Below are positions 11,001 through 19,484 of a stretch of 64,000 bases of DNA, piece after piece. Under the pieces are notes generated by a model that was not told where the DNA came from, did no database searches, and saw only the letters and a list, made by a program, of their open reading frames with translations. This stretch comes from JAPORY01 sp965215385 (GTDB taxonomy: Bacteria > Pseudomonadota > Alphaproteobacteria > Rhodobacterales > Rhodobacteraceae): NCBI GenBank assembly GCA_965215385.1, contig OZ244059.1:3286001-3350000 (forward strand), read 5' to 3'. Position 1 is the stretch's first letter, and the number at the start of each line of letters is the position of its first letter. A program made the translations under genes and the position numbers.

Positions 11001-11585
11001 ACTTATCGCATGCATCCTGAACTTTGTCGGGTGGTATCCGAACAGGTCTATGAGGGGAAACTTCGTTCAGCAGCGAGTTGTCGTGACCATATCTTGACTG
11101 ACATACACGGTGGCATCACTAAGCCAGCGGGCGTTCAGTTTGTTGCCGTTGAACATGTCAATAATCAACAGTCAAGCAGCGAGGAAGTCGAAGCTATCAG
11201 TTTGTTACTTGACGATCTTCTGCAGACAAAATTTGGACAAAGCAATCCGCGCAAATTGTCATTAGATGGTGTGTTGATTGTTGCACCATACAATGCGCAA
11301 GTGAACTTGTTGCGGCAAAAACTGCCAGTAGGGGCGCGCGTAGGCAGCGTCGATTTATTTCAGGGGCAAGAAGCCCCTGTCGTAATTGTCTCAATGTGCG
11401 CATCAAGTGCCGCCGACGTCCCGCGGGGTTTAGACTTCTTATTTTCGCAAAACCGGCTCAACGTCGCGATTTCAAGAGCGCAAGCTTTGGCGCTCGTTGT
11501 TGCCAATCCAGCACTCGCAAATACCGCTGTTAAACGGCTCGATCAAATGAAATTAGTGAATTTCTTCTGTCGTTTGCTGGAGTGA
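8094..11585 (+). CDS. RecB-like nuclease / RNase H-like / SF1 helicase fusion
   Basis: This 1163-residue protein has three parts. Residues 1-300 are a TM0106-type RecB-like PD-(D/E)XK domain with the core YEAWDSKL near 129-136. Residues about 360-580 are an RNase H-like exonuclease domain (DIFFDIEG near 366, HIYHYGAYE, YNIDDCDSTEEL). Residues about 750-1163 are a UPF1/Dna2-like superfamily 1 helicase: Walker A QGPPGAGKSY near 791, DEAGQ near 902, LMGDQMQLAQP, VDLFQGQE near 1085 and NVAISRA near 1122. Annotation pipelines often call such proteins bifunctional RecB nuclease/DEAD helicase. Ten nt after the SbcC-like gene, it is almost certainly the third cistron of that operon. It should unwind and degrade nucleic acid; the biological target is unknown. 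Confidence 0.88.
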   Translation: MQYRNGQYLYSPSDLIAFMESPFGSAMDRRLLHDSSLKEKIDPRDQLLEFLTNKGHAHEENYVLKLKDQGRKVVEISGDDATKAQATIAAMESGQDIITQGYLTDGEFAGLADFIVRVPGTSRLGVWHYEAWDSKLSRSLKPYFIVQLCCYSQLLEGIQGRLPDEIVVVTGDSEQHRLRLLDYYAYYKSLRAAFVEAHGAPLDELPDPALSSEYGRWENLAKSILEERDHLSRVANIRRNQIAKLEAAGIQTMAQLAATDLARIARMDDGIFARLREQAQLQVRSIGQERPAYRVLNRLNGSRSELAADNSAESIQLNDGDSAQQKGQARLQLGSVRPDRSANRVLDPPVNRPLGLEALPPKSRGDIFFDIEGLPTVEGGLEYLWGATFYEVSGERAYRDFWGHDSTTERDAFRDFVDWALDRWMKFPDMHIYHYGAYEISALRKLMGRHGLREREIDTLLRKNVFVDLFAIVRHGLRLGEPRYSIKNVERLYRPVRTTDVASGSESIVVYEAWRENPDGDDWQSSEVLRSIRDYNIDDCDSTEELVNWLRSQQLARGIAYRPFSNGDTTDTTVSPDPNADLKQRLINAINAAEDEAFVPVLQLFYDCIDFHHRESKPTWWRYFERLVMTGDELYDDPDCLVGVTRIERVPFHEPNAQSPPFEYQFDIDQTFRGRPKRFHVLEHAGLKITTHNYDPQNGLLQFRPAKDLPEIMTLIPDEYVHPASIPDAMISVIKSVLDAPDEPKAITDLLKRESPRFLSSQPQHLPVESNDVLAGTKVAARALDDSYLCIQGPPGAGKSYTAKYVIHDLLAAGKTIGIASNSHKAINHLLSAVASESSDRTAETTFIKVQSNADDPIFKGVGVQHINTASSLTIPRGACIGGTAWTFAHNNCCDQFDYLFIDEAGQVSLANLIAMSRSAKNLILMGDQMQLAQPIQGDHPGDSGLSVLDYLLQEQPVIDPLKGVFLPKTYRMHPELCRVVSEQVYEGKLRSAASCRDHILTDIHGGITKPAGVQFVAVEHVNNQQSSSEEVEAISLLLDDLLQTKFGQSNPRKLSLDGVLIVAPYNAQVNLLRQKLPVGARVGSVDLFQGQEAPVVIVSMCASSAADVPRGLDFLFSQNRLNVAISRAQALALVVANPALANTAVKRLDQMKLVNFFCRLLE

Positions 11586-11745
11586 AACTCTCCAATACGA
11601 TTGTCGGTATGTAACCGCTTAGGCAATTTTCGCCAAAATAGAGCCCGAATCGACTATCTGTGCAAGCATGAACGATCCGCCCACTCGACCGCCAACTGGG
11701 CAATGCAGGGTTTAGAATTCGCAGCGGGCAGGATCAATCACGCGG

Positions 11746-12594
11746 CTAATGATGGTCAGGAACGAAATAGTAGCCTTGCCCATCCGCTGCTTTCTCAACC
11801 CGTCCGATGCCCGGATAGGATAGATGCATGCCCGCGATCAAGAGGTTATCGGTGGTAGCCTGATCAAGGATTCTTTTTCGCTGGATCGCAGCACTTTGCG
11901 CATCAACGTCGAATGCCACTGAAACATTCGGGTCCTTGAGTTGCAAATACTGCATGTGGACAATGTCAGACCAAATAAGGAGTTGGTCATTTTCCGAGGA
12001 TAGAACCAATCCGCAATGGCCGGGCGTGTGCCCAGGTAGCGGTAATGCGGTCACTCCGGGAAAGATTTGTTCTTCGCCAACGATTAAACGCACGCGTTCC
12101 TGATAGATGGAAAGAACTTGGCTTGCGAGGTCAAAGTAGGATTTGCCGTCATCATCGGCAGCGGCACGATTGTCAGGATTTGTCCAGAATGCCTGATCAG
12201 CCTCATGAACGACCAGTGTTGCATTTGGAAATATCGCATCGCCATCCGCATTGATGGTGCCGCCGACATGGTCAGGGTGCAGATGCGTGACAATGAGCGT
12301 TTCGATTTGCTCAAGTTTGTAGCCGGCGGCAATAATTTGTGCGCTCACTTTTCCCAACGACGGCACCAAGGTGCCAGCACCAGCGTCAACGAGGTGAACA
12401 TGACCATCTTTCTCAATCATAAAGGCGTTAACCGGTGAGTCGTAATTTCCGATCGGCAAACCGGCCGAGTTCAGTGCCGCGTTGAACTGGTTTTCGTCGA
12501 CGTCAAGAAAGATGTCTCTGGGCAGCGGAATATGTCCGTCGGGTAGTGCTGTGACGCGCAGATCACCCACGTTAACTTGGAAAATATCACTCAT
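11746..12594 (-). CDS. MBL-fold metallo-hydrolase
   Basis: This 282-residue metallo-beta-lactamase-fold hydrolase has the zinc motif THLHPDHVGG, a second His ligand in LPGHTPGHCGL, Asp in IWSDIVHMQ and a terminal His in AGMHLSYPG. The layout resembles AHL-lactonase-like and methyl-parathion-hydrolase-like MBL proteins that hydrolyse lactones or esters. GGAGGAC sits 5 nt before the chosen ATG. No signal peptide is visible, so it acts in the cytoplasm. It is convergent with the nuclease/helicase gene and stands alone. The substrate cannot be deduced. Confidence 0.88.
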   Translation of the reverse strand: MSDIFQVNVGDLRVTALPDGHIPLPRDIFLDVDENQFNAALNSAGLPIGNYDSPVNAFMIEKDGHVHLVDAGAGTLVPSLGKVSAQIIAAGYKLEQIETLIVTHLHPDHVGGTINADGDAIFPNATLVVHEADQAFWTNPDNRAAADDDGKSYFDLASQVLSIYQERVRLIVGEEQIFPGVTALPLPGHTPGHCGLVLSSENDQLLIWSDIVHMQYLQLKDPNVSVAFDVDAQSAAIQRKRILDQATTDNLLIAGMHLSYPGIGRVEKAADGQGYYFVPDHH

Positions 12595-13033
12595 TTTGTC
12601 CTCCAGTGTCTTTTGAAGATCGTTAAATTAATCGATTGGTCAGACTTATATCGTCAAAAAGTGATGGGGTGTCCGACGGTGCCGCACGGCACTTACGACT
12701 GTCGTTCGAATGAAATAATGACGAGTTTCATGTCCGGACTGTTCATTCACAGTTACGCTAAATTTGGTTGTATGATGCCGCTTGCCGTGAGAAATAGTCT
12801 TCTGATCAGTTTGAATGATGTACAAGTGTGTTGCCAATTGATCCCAAGCTTTATTCAAAGCGTGATCGGTGGCAGCATTTTTAGTTCGATGTCACAAAGG
12901 TGTCTTCAATTGCGTACCGATGTTAGCACCGTCGGAATGTGCCGTTGTCCACTCTTGCATAAGATATCGGTCAACTCAACTGAAACGGGAAAATATCTTG
13001 GCGTTGTGGGGAAACATTTCGGCTCAATGGTAG
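12595..13033. other. Intergenic region
   Basis: This 439-bp stretch separates the divergent MBL gene and the thioesterase operon, so both promoters should lie here. Short open frames on both strands lack ribosome-binding sites and resemblance to known families. I see no repeat, RNA gene or strong dyad. Confidence 0.4.
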
Positions 13034-13456
13034 GTGTTTATGGGTAGGAATTCGGATCTGGCTCGACGGCTAGTTGACATCATGCCGCATGCGCACGCAC
13101 TCGGCATGAAATTGATTTCGATTGGCGATGGCACCGCCAGAATCCAAATGCAGTATGACGAGAAATTTATCGGTGATCCAAAGACGGGGGTTATTCACGG
13201 CGGCGCGGTTTCAGCGCTTATGGACACCTGCTGTGGGGTTGCAGTGATTTCGCATCGTTCAGCACCAATCGGGACCGCTACTATTGATCTCAGAATTGAC
13301 TACATGAGACCTGCCACGGTGGGGCAAGCCATTGTGACGCACGCAATATGCTATCACCTGACACGCTCGGTCGCCTTTGTGCGGGCAACCGCGCTTGATG
13401 CTGACGTATCGAGACCGGTAGCGGCGGCGGCAGGAGCCTTCACGGTGGAGCGATGA
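13034..13456 (+). CDS. PaaI-type hotdog thioesterase (first of pair)
   Basis: This 140-residue hotdog-fold protein carries the helix motif GVIHGGAVSALMDTCCGVA, characteristic of PaaI/acyl-CoA thioesterases, followed by TIDLRIDYMRPA. Such enzymes cleave acyl- or aryl-CoA esters in the cytoplasm. GTG at 13034 and ATG at 13040 are alternative starts; AGG just upstream does not decide. The stop overlaps the next start (ATGA), and the next gene is a second hotdog protein, so the two probably form a heteromeric or tandem thioesterase unit transcribed together with a MATE exporter and pyrD. Confidence 0.88.
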   Translation: MFMGRNSDLARRLVDIMPHAHALGMKLISIGDGTARIQMQYDEKFIGDPKTGVIHGGAVSALMDTCCGVAVISHRSAPIGTATIDLRIDYMRPATVGQAIVTHAICYHLTRSVAFVRATALDADVSRPVAAAAGAFTVER

Positions 13457-13980
13457 GCGGGAAACGACCAAAGCCAGAGGCCGTTCAAGTAATCAAGCAA
13501 CGGCGTGATGCCGCATTGAAATCGCTTATTGACGGGGTTCCTTACATCAAGTTCCTTGGAGTTCGCTTTGACCGCCGTGGCGACGAACTTACATCGGTAT
13601 TGCCATTTGATGAGAAGTTGATCGGCAACCCGGACTTGCCCGCCATTCACGGTGGTGCTACCGCCGCCTTTTTGGAAGTGACGGCGATTATTACGCTGAG
13701 TTGGACCTATTTTTGGCAAGATATTGAGAGTGGCAAGATTGACTTTGATGAGTGGGACTCTACCGCACCCCCAGATTTGCCCAAGACAATTGACTTTTCG
13801 GTCGATTATCTTCGCTCAGGTTTGCCCCGAGACGGATACGCTCGGGCAAAAGTCAATCGCTCAGGACGACGGTATGCGAGCGTCCACGTTGAGGCTTGGC
13901 AAGACCAACGCCAACGACTATTCGCGCAGGCTACCGGACACTTTTTGATGCCAGGAGTGCCTGAGCGAGATGATTACTGA
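13453..13980 (+). CDS. PaaI-type hotdog thioesterase (second of pair)
   Basis: This 175-residue hotdog protein has PAIHGGATAAFLEVTA as the active-site helix and KTIDFSVDYLRSG as the following strand. It is somewhat longer than its neighbour, with an insert in the middle (residues about 80-105, WQDIESGKIDFDEWD). It overlaps the upstream thioesterase by 4 nt and the downstream MATE gene by 11 nt, so all are cotranscribed. Tandem thioesterase pairs of this shape are common in alphaproteobacteria; the natural acyl-CoA is not known. Confidence 0.87.
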   Translation: MSGKRPKPEAVQVIKQRRDAALKSLIDGVPYIKFLGVRFDRRGDELTSVLPFDEKLIGNPDLPAIHGGATAAFLEVTAIITLSWTYFWQDIESGKIDFDEWDSTAPPDLPKTIDFSVDYLRSGLPRDGYARAKVNRSGRRYASVHVEAWQDQRQRLFAQATGHFLMPGVPERDDY

Positions 13981-15322
13981 GCGCAACTACGAAGACCCAA
14001 GCCATCGCCGCATTTTGGGCATCGCAATCCCAATCGTCATTGCGAACGCGACAACGCCGATACTTGGCGCGGTCGATACGGGCGTTGTTGGACAACTTGG
14101 TGAAGCCGTACCGATTGGGGCGGTTGGTCTGGGCGCAATTATTCTCACATCCGTCTACTGGATGTTTGGGTTTCTTCGAATGGGCACCGTTGGCCTGACC
14201 AGCCAAGCACTGGGAATGCGCGACAGTGCCGAAGTCGCCGCTCTGTTGGCCCGCGTGTTGATCGCTGCACTGGGCTTTGGTCTGGTCCTGATCCTGTTAC
14301 AAATTCCAATTTTGGAGTTCGCTCTTTTGCTTGCGCCGGCAAGTTCAGAAGTTGAGGAATTGGCAACAGACTATTTTCAGATTCGAATTTGGTCAGCACC
14401 AGCGGCGATTGCCGTTTATGGAATTTCGGGTTGGTTACTTGCGCATGAACGAGCTCGATCAGTACTGATGTTACAAATCGGAATGAATGGTATGAATATC
14501 ATACTGGATATCCTATTTGTTCTTGGTTTTGGCTGGGGTGTTGCTGGCGTTGCCGTCGCCACCTTTCTCGCCGAGTGGTCGGGAGCACTCTTTGGACTGT
14601 GGCTCTGTCGAGAAGCCTTTCGGCAGCCTTTTTTCTTTCAACGACGCTTAATTTTCGACTTTGCCCGCTTGATGACCATGGTGGTGGTAAACGGTGATAT
14701 TCTGATCCGGTCGCTCTTACTCCAAATTATCTTTACCTCGTTTATTTTCATGTCAGCAGGGCTAGGAGATCGCACCTTGGCTGCCAACCAAGTTCTACTG
14801 CAGTTCCTGTATATCTCTGCTTATGCGTTGGATGGCTTTGCGATGGCGGCAGAGGTTTTGACGGGTCGAGCGATGGGGGCGCGCCGCGTTAGCGCCTTGC
14901 GAAAGGCCGCGATAATGGCTTCTATCTGGGGCGTGGCCGCTGTGATCACGATTTCATTTATATTTGCGATACTCGGCGGCGTCCTAATTGACACGATGAC
15001 AACCGCCACAGATGTACGGGCGGAAGCGAAGCGTTATTTGATTTGGATGCTGCTTGCGCCAATTTCTGGGGTTGCAGCGTGGATGCTTGATGGAATTTTT
15101 ATCGGCACCACACAGACTCGCGATATGCGCAATATGATGGCGTTAAGCTTCTTGCTCTATTGGATCGCGGTAGCTATGTTGTTTCCCCTTTACGCCAATC
15201 ATGGTCTTTGGGTAGCGCTGCTGTCTTCGTTTCTGGTGCGGGGGATGACGCTCGGTCTTTGCTATCCGCGCATAGAAACCCGTGCCAAGGCACGATCTGT
15301 AGGCCAGATGAACGGGCGATGA
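13970..15322 (+). CDS. MATE-family efflux transporter (DinF-like)
   Basis: This 450-residue membrane protein has about 12 hydrophobic segments and two MATE repeats. The N-terminal part reads IPIVIANATTPILGAVDTGV, then GFLRMGTVGLTSQA, a hallmark of the DinF-like branch. The second half has the matching LDGFAMAAEVLTGRAMGA. Such proteins export cationic or organic compounds using Na+ or H+ gradients. It overlaps the thioesterase gene upstream by 11 nt and pyrD downstream by 4 nt (ATGA), giving a four-gene operon. The substrate cannot be told. Confidence 0.92.
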   Translation: MITERNYEDPSHRRILGIAIPIVIANATTPILGAVDTGVVGQLGEAVPIGAVGLGAIILTSVYWMFGFLRMGTVGLTSQALGMRDSAEVAALLARVLIAALGFGLVLILLQIPILEFALLLAPASSEVEELATDYFQIRIWSAPAAIAVYGISGWLLAHERARSVLMLQIGMNGMNIILDILFVLGFGWGVAGVAVATFLAEWSGALFGLWLCREAFRQPFFFQRRLIFDFARLMTMVVVNGDILIRSLLLQIIFTSFIFMSAGLGDRTLAANQVLLQFLYISAYALDGFAMAAEVLTGRAMGARRVSALRKAAIMASIWGVAAVITISFIFAILGGVLIDTMTTATDVRAEAKRYLIWMLLAPISGVAAWMLDGIFIGTTQTRDMRNMMALSFLLYWIAVAMLFPLYANHGLWVALLSSFLVRGMTLGLCYPRIETRAKARSVGQMNGR

Positions 15323-16377
15323 AGGAAGTCTTTGATCAAGCGGGTGTGCGGCTGCTGCACCAATTTCCCCCAGAGATCGCTCACGCGCTGTCCTTGTGGG
15401 GGCTTCGGTTTGTTTCAAGACGTTTCACCGGACCGATAACAACGCCGCGTTTGGTTACTCACCTCGCAGGGATGACGTTGCCTAACCCAATCGGATTGGC
15501 GGCCGGATACGATAAGAATGCTGCGGTATTGGGTGCCCTTAGTAAGTCAGATTTTGGATTTCTTGAAGTTGGTGCCGCCACGCCACTCGCGCAATCCGGC
15601 AATCCGCGGCCACGCGTATTTCGCCTGACTAAGGAGCAGGCAATCATTAATCGTTTGGGATTCAACAATGATGGCATGGATGCGATTGCAAAGAATCTGA
15701 AAATGCGTCCAAACGGTGCTATCGTCGGCCTCAATATTGGGGCAAACAAAAACAGCAAAGTTCCCATCGACGATTATGTACGCGTGCTTGCGTCGTGTGG
15801 CGGCTGGGTCAATTTTGTAACGATCAATGTTTCGTCCCCGAACACACCGGGGCTCCGAGAGTTGCAAAGTGACGCGTCCTTGAGCGAGTTGCTGGCTACG
15901 GTCTTGGCAGCGCGCAAACGACTGCCGCAGCCACCCCGTGTGTTCTTAAAGATTGCTCCCGATTTAACCGATGCGCAACTTGAAGGTATTGCTGTGGTCG
16001 TGGACGATTTTCCCGTTGATGCTATTATCGCGACTAACTCGACCGTCACGAGGGTTGGCGTTTCGGGTGCTGCTCAAGCCGAACTTGGCGGTTTGTCAGG
16101 ACAACCACTCTTCTTGCGGGCAACGAAGGTGCTTGCCCGCCTGTCGACCCTTACCGGCATACCGCTGATCGGCGTCGGCGGCGTGGCATCAGCCGAGCAG
16201 GCTTATGCGAAAATACTAGCGGGGGCGAACGCCGTGCAGTTGTATACGGCGCTGGTGTTTCGGGGACTTTCGGTTGTTAGAGATATCTGCTGGGGCCTTG
16301 AAGAATTGCTGGAGCGAGACGGTTTCGGCTCGGTAGACGAAGCTGTCGGTACGCGCAAAGATCAATGGTTACAATAA
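15319..16377 (+). CDS. pyrD: Dihydroorotate dehydrogenase (quinone), class 2
   Basis: This 352-residue enzyme oxidises dihydroorotate to orotate in pyrimidine synthesis and passes electrons to the quinone pool at the inner membrane. An amphipathic N-terminal extension (LLHQFPPEIAHALSLWGL) marks class 2. FMN and substrate motifs are GLAAGYDKNA, FNNDGMDA, NVSSPNTPGLRELQ (catalytic Ser) and LIGVGGVASAEQAY. The start at 15319 is chosen because it forms an ATGA overlap with the MATE stop; the frame is open further upstream but only inside the MATE gene. Confidence 0.95.
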   Translation: MKEVFDQAGVRLLHQFPPEIAHALSLWGLRFVSRRFTGPITTPRLVTHLAGMTLPNPIGLAAGYDKNAAVLGALSKSDFGFLEVGAATPLAQSGNPRPRVFRLTKEQAIINRLGFNNDGMDAIAKNLKMRPNGAIVGLNIGANKNSKVPIDDYVRVLASCGGWVNFVTINVSSPNTPGLRELQSDASLSELLATVLAARKRLPQPPRVFLKIAPDLTDAQLEGIAVVVDDFPVDAIIATNSTVTRVGVSGAAQAELGGLSGQPLFLRATKVLARLSTLTGIPLIGVGGVASAEQAYAKILAGANAVQLYTALVFRGLSVVRDICWGLEELLERDGFGSVDEAVGTRKDQWLQ

Positions 16378-16497
16378 GGTTGCGCCACGGGAGGACCGCA
16401 AACAAAGTGGGTTGCTAACAGGATCAAACCGCGACGGCAGTAGCAGGGGATATTGAATTTGGAAAGCGGGAAAGTTGGTGGGTACGAGATAAGTTCG

Positions 16498-17028
16498 CTA
16501 CTCGCCGCTGAACTCGCACAATGTGTGAATTGTCATCCCTAACTGCTCAAGGCGTTGGCGACCACCCAATTCGGGCAAGTCAACAATAAATGAGCAACCG
16601 ACGACATCCCCGCCCAGCCTTTCGATCAAGTTGATCGCCGCTTCAGCGGTGCCACCCGTTGCCAATAGGTCATCAGCAAGCAATACTTTATCGCCCGCTT
16701 GAATGGCATCGTCGTGGATTTCAACTACGGCGTTACCATACTCAAGAGAATACTCGCGCTCAATCGTTTTACCTGGCAATTTACCCTTCTTGCGAATCGG
16801 CACAAAGCCCAGAGTGCGTTCGTAGGCGATCGCGCCCCCAAGAATGAAACCGCGGGCCTCAATACCAACGACCAAGTCGATTTTCACATCGGTAAGTCGT
16901 TGCAGCGTTTGGTCAACGGCTTGCCGAAGGCCCTCTTGATTTGCGAATAATGTCGTCACATCCCGAAACATGATGCCGGAACGCGGGAAATCAGGAATGG
17001 TCCTGATGTAATCTTTTATCGATGTCAC
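16498..17028 (-). CDS. apt: Adenine phosphoribosyltransferase
   Basis: This 176-residue enzyme makes AMP from adenine and PRPP in the cytoplasm. The PRPP loop is VLLADDLLATGGTAEAA, and the N-terminal motif IRTIPDFPRSGIMFRDVT and GIEARGFILGGA are typical of Apt. It sits 244 nt downstream of mtnP on the same strand, a pairing that makes sense because MtnP releases adenine from methylthioadenosine and Apt recycles it. The gap between them is long enough for a separate promoter. Confidence 0.95.
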   Translation of the reverse strand: MTSIKDYIRTIPDFPRSGIMFRDVTTLFANQEGLRQAVDQTLQRLTDVKIDLVVGIEARGFILGGAIAYERTLGFVPIRKKGKLPGKTIEREYSLEYGNAVVEIHDDAIQAGDKVLLADDLLATGGTAEAAINLIERLGGDVVGCSFIVDLPELGGRQRLEQLGMTIHTLCEFSGE

Positions 17029-17272
17029 GGAATGGCACTCGTTTTGTAGCTAGTTGGGGTTGGACTCTCTCGGGGAGAAAAACGCATCTTAATAGGTCTT
17101 GATCGGGGCAGTCCGAGCTTGCGATTCTGGGTAAGTAACGAAGGCAAAAAGCGTAAGCATTGTCGCGCTGATATTGGTAATCTGTTGCTGCAGTCGACGT
17201 CATCCGAAAATTCAGCATTCTCTTCGGTGGTTTGAATAGATATCAGAAAAGTCCCCTGAAAAAATTACCGAA

Positions 17273-18145
17273 TCACAGGACGCGGTCAGCGATAGCAGAG
17301 AGTTTTTTGATCATCGCGGGATCGCGATATTCTTTGCGGGTGATAATTGCAAATTCAAGCGACCGATCACATCCGTGAGGGCACAGCGGGCACTCAGCCG
17401 TAATCAAGGACGGTAGAGCGGCGACCAAGCACTTTGCTTTCGTGGTATTTGCCGCTAGGGTCTGGATGACAGCCGTTATATCTATTTCGCCGTGATCAGG
17501 ATGCCAACTGTCATAATCAGTAACCATAGCGACAGTTGCGTAGCAAATTTCTGCCTCGCGGGCGAGCTTTGCCTCTGGCATATTTGTCATACCGATGACA
17601 TCGGCGCCCCAATGGGCTCGATACATGTTCGACTCGGCTAAGCTAGAAAATTGTGGTCCTTCCATCGCGAGGTATGTCCCGCCCCTATGTATCGTTACAT
17701 CAATTTCTCGGGCAGCGAGTTCACAAGTGTCGCCCAATCGAGCGCAGGTCGGTTTTGCCATTGAGACGTGCGCTACTAGCCCTTGACCAAAAAAGGACTT
17801 CTCTCTTGCGGTCGTGCGATCAATAAACTGGTCTACGATCACGAAGTCGCCGGGGGCAAGGTCAGAACGAAGCGATCCGACGGCTGATAAACTGATGATA
17901 TCAGTAACGCCCATCTGCTTGAGTGCGGCGATATTGGCACGGTATGGCACTGTTGACGGACTATGCACGTGACCGCGCCCGTGCCGCGGTAGGAACGCCA
18001 TGCGCAAACCATCAAGCCGACCGAGCAAAACTCGATCAGACGGTTGGCCAAAAGCCGTCTCTACCTCTTGCCATGAAGTCTCCTCCAAATGTTCGATCTC
18101 GTAGATTCCTGAACCGCCGATGATCGCGAGCACTGTTTCTGTCAT
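17273..18145 (-). CDS. mtnP: S-methyl-5'-thioadenosine phosphorylase
   Basis: This 290-residue enzyme phosphorolyses methylthioadenosine to adenine and 5-methylthioribose-1-phosphate. Diagnostic segments are IIGGSGIYE at the N-terminus, LPRHGRGHVHSPS (phosphate/substrate site), MEGPQFSSLAES and IGMTNMPEAKLAREAEI. The length matches the family. No other methionine-salvage gene is present in the window; adenine produced here feeds the apt gene downstream. Confidence 0.95.
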   Translation of the reverse strand: MTETVLAIIGGSGIYEIEHLEETSWQEVETAFGQPSDRVLLGRLDGLRMAFLPRHGRGHVHSPSTVPYRANIAALKQMGVTDIISLSAVGSLRSDLAPGDFVIVDQFIDRTTAREKSFFGQGLVAHVSMAKPTCARLGDTCELAAREIDVTIHRGGTYLAMEGPQFSSLAESNMYRAHWGADVIGMTNMPEAKLAREAEICYATVAMVTDYDSWHPDHGEIDITAVIQTLAANTTKAKCLVAALPSLITAECPLCPHGCDRSLEFAIITRKEYRDPAMIKKLSAIADRVL

Positions 18146-18231
18146 AGGTGGGAAGTTTCCTGATCGCGTAGTTCTGATTTGGTTAATATCTGAGGGGCTC
18201 GCACCGAGAATTTTTTGTTGCGTGACAACAG

Positions 18232-18861
18232 TCAGTCGTCAGGACGACTAAGTTCAAACACCTCTGAGATTTTGGCATAATCACGATAACCGAGTCGACC
18301 AAGCGGCTGATAAGTTGTGACGTCAAAGCGCCCATTGTTGAGGCAGTCATCGCGCAAGTGAATTCCGACCACCTCGCCAAGTACCAAATAATTTGATTGA
18401 CCCGCCAGTTGTATCGTATTGACGACGATACATTCAAGGGCTGCTGGTGCGTCAGCCACGCGGGCACAATTAATCACGTTGCAAGCAACAGCCGGCAGGC
18501 CGACATAATCAAATTCACTCTGATCTTTCGGAAGATGGCGGGATGTTGCATTCATGATCTCCCGGGCTTCAAAGGAAACGATGTTGACACAAAAACAACC
18601 TGTTTGGTCGATGTTAGACACGCTATCTTTTGAATTCGGTTGATCGGGCTTCTTGGAAGTCGAAGAGAACATTACTTGCGGTGGCTCATATGCAATGGCG
18701 TTGAAGAAAGAATAGGGTGCTAAATTGTCACAGCCATCAAGATCACGGGTCGATATCCATCCAATTGGACGAGGTGTCACAATGGCGCCGAAAGGATTGT
18801 GCGGCAATTCGTGCCCTTCTGAAGGTTTGTAAAACATGGGGGTCTCTGCGGTGGCTGACAA
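18232..18861 (-). CDS. Flavin reductase-like FMN-binding protein
   Basis: This 209-residue protein has the split-barrel flavin reductase fold: GAIVTPRPIGWISTRD near residues 26-42, LAPYSFFNAIAYEPP, and a C-terminal LVLGEVVGIHL segment followed by LGRLGYRDYAKI. These are FMN-binding oxidoreductases of uncertain substrate; some supply reduced flavin, others act in aromatic degradation. It is divergent from the GNAT gene with 59 bp between them. Confidence 0.87.
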   Translation of the reverse strand: MSATAETPMFYKPSEGHELPHNPFGAIVTPRPIGWISTRDLDGCDNLAPYSFFNAIAYEPPQVMFSSTSKKPDQPNSKDSVSNIDQTGCFCVNIVSFEAREIMNATSRHLPKDQSEFDYVGLPAVACNVINCARVADAPAALECIVVNTIQLAGQSNYLVLGEVVGIHLRDDCLNNGRFDVTTYQPLGRLGYRDYAKISEVFELSRPDD

Positions 18862-18920
18862 TATTGTGTCTGGTATTGCTTCCCTAAATCGCGATTGCGA
18901 AACTTGCTAGCGATATCGAA

Positions 18921-19436
18921 ATGAAGGAATGGTATACTGAGCAAGATCAGGATAGTCTGGAGGTTGAAGCCCTCTTTGATCTCTGCTTTGCGCCCGGTCG
19001 TCAAGCACTATCTTCCTATCGATTGCGGGCTGAACAAGCGCCTGTCGCCGACCTGTCGACCGTCGTGCGCGACGCCGATGGTTTGTTGTTTGCAGCGATC
19101 CGATGCTGGCCTGTCTGGATCGATAAGCGTGCAGCGCTGTTGATGGGTCCGATTGCCGTTCATCCAACACGACAGGGGGAAGGACTAGGAGGCAACCTGA
19201 TACGACTGACACTCAAGAAAGCGGCTGAGATGAACTGGCAGCGAGCGATCTTAGTTGGTGACTTGGAATATTATCAGAAGTTTGGATTTGAGAAAATACA
19301 CGATATTGTCATGCCGCCGCCGACAAATCCAGATCGAGTCCTTGGCGTCGCGTTAACCGCGGGGGCATGGAATGGGATCAAGGGACAAGTTCAGCCGTGG
19401 TCGGCCAACCAAAACTACGGACAGACAAACGCATGA
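18921..19436 (+). CDS. GNAT N-acetyltransferase (YhbS-like)
   Basis: This 171-residue GNAT protein has the acetyl-CoA motif A as IAVHPTRQGEGLGGNLIRLTL and motif B as ILVGDLEYYQKFGFEK, which resembles YhbS-type predicted acetyltransferases. The N-terminal part (CFAPGRQALSSYRLR) is also typical of alphaproteobacterial members. It lies 48 nt ahead of an EcsC-family gene on the same strand. The acceptor is unknown. Confidence 0.87.
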   Translation: MKEWYTEQDQDSLEVEALFDLCFAPGRQALSSYRLRAEQAPVADLSTVVRDADGLLFAAIRCWPVWIDKRAALLMGPIAVHPTRQGEGLGGNLIRLTLKKAAEMNWQRAILVGDLEYYQKFGFEKIHDIVMPPPTNPDRVLGVALTAGAWNGIKGQVQPWSANQNYGQTNA

Positions 19437-19484
19437 ATATGACGCTGCGACGGGTATTGTTTCTCCTAGTTGAAGGAGTAAAGG

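Noticed and set aside
12577..13047. 156-codon plus-strand frame between the MBL and thioesterase genes
   Set aside because: It begins inside the MBL gene on the opposite strand, has no ribosome-binding site and no recognisable motif.
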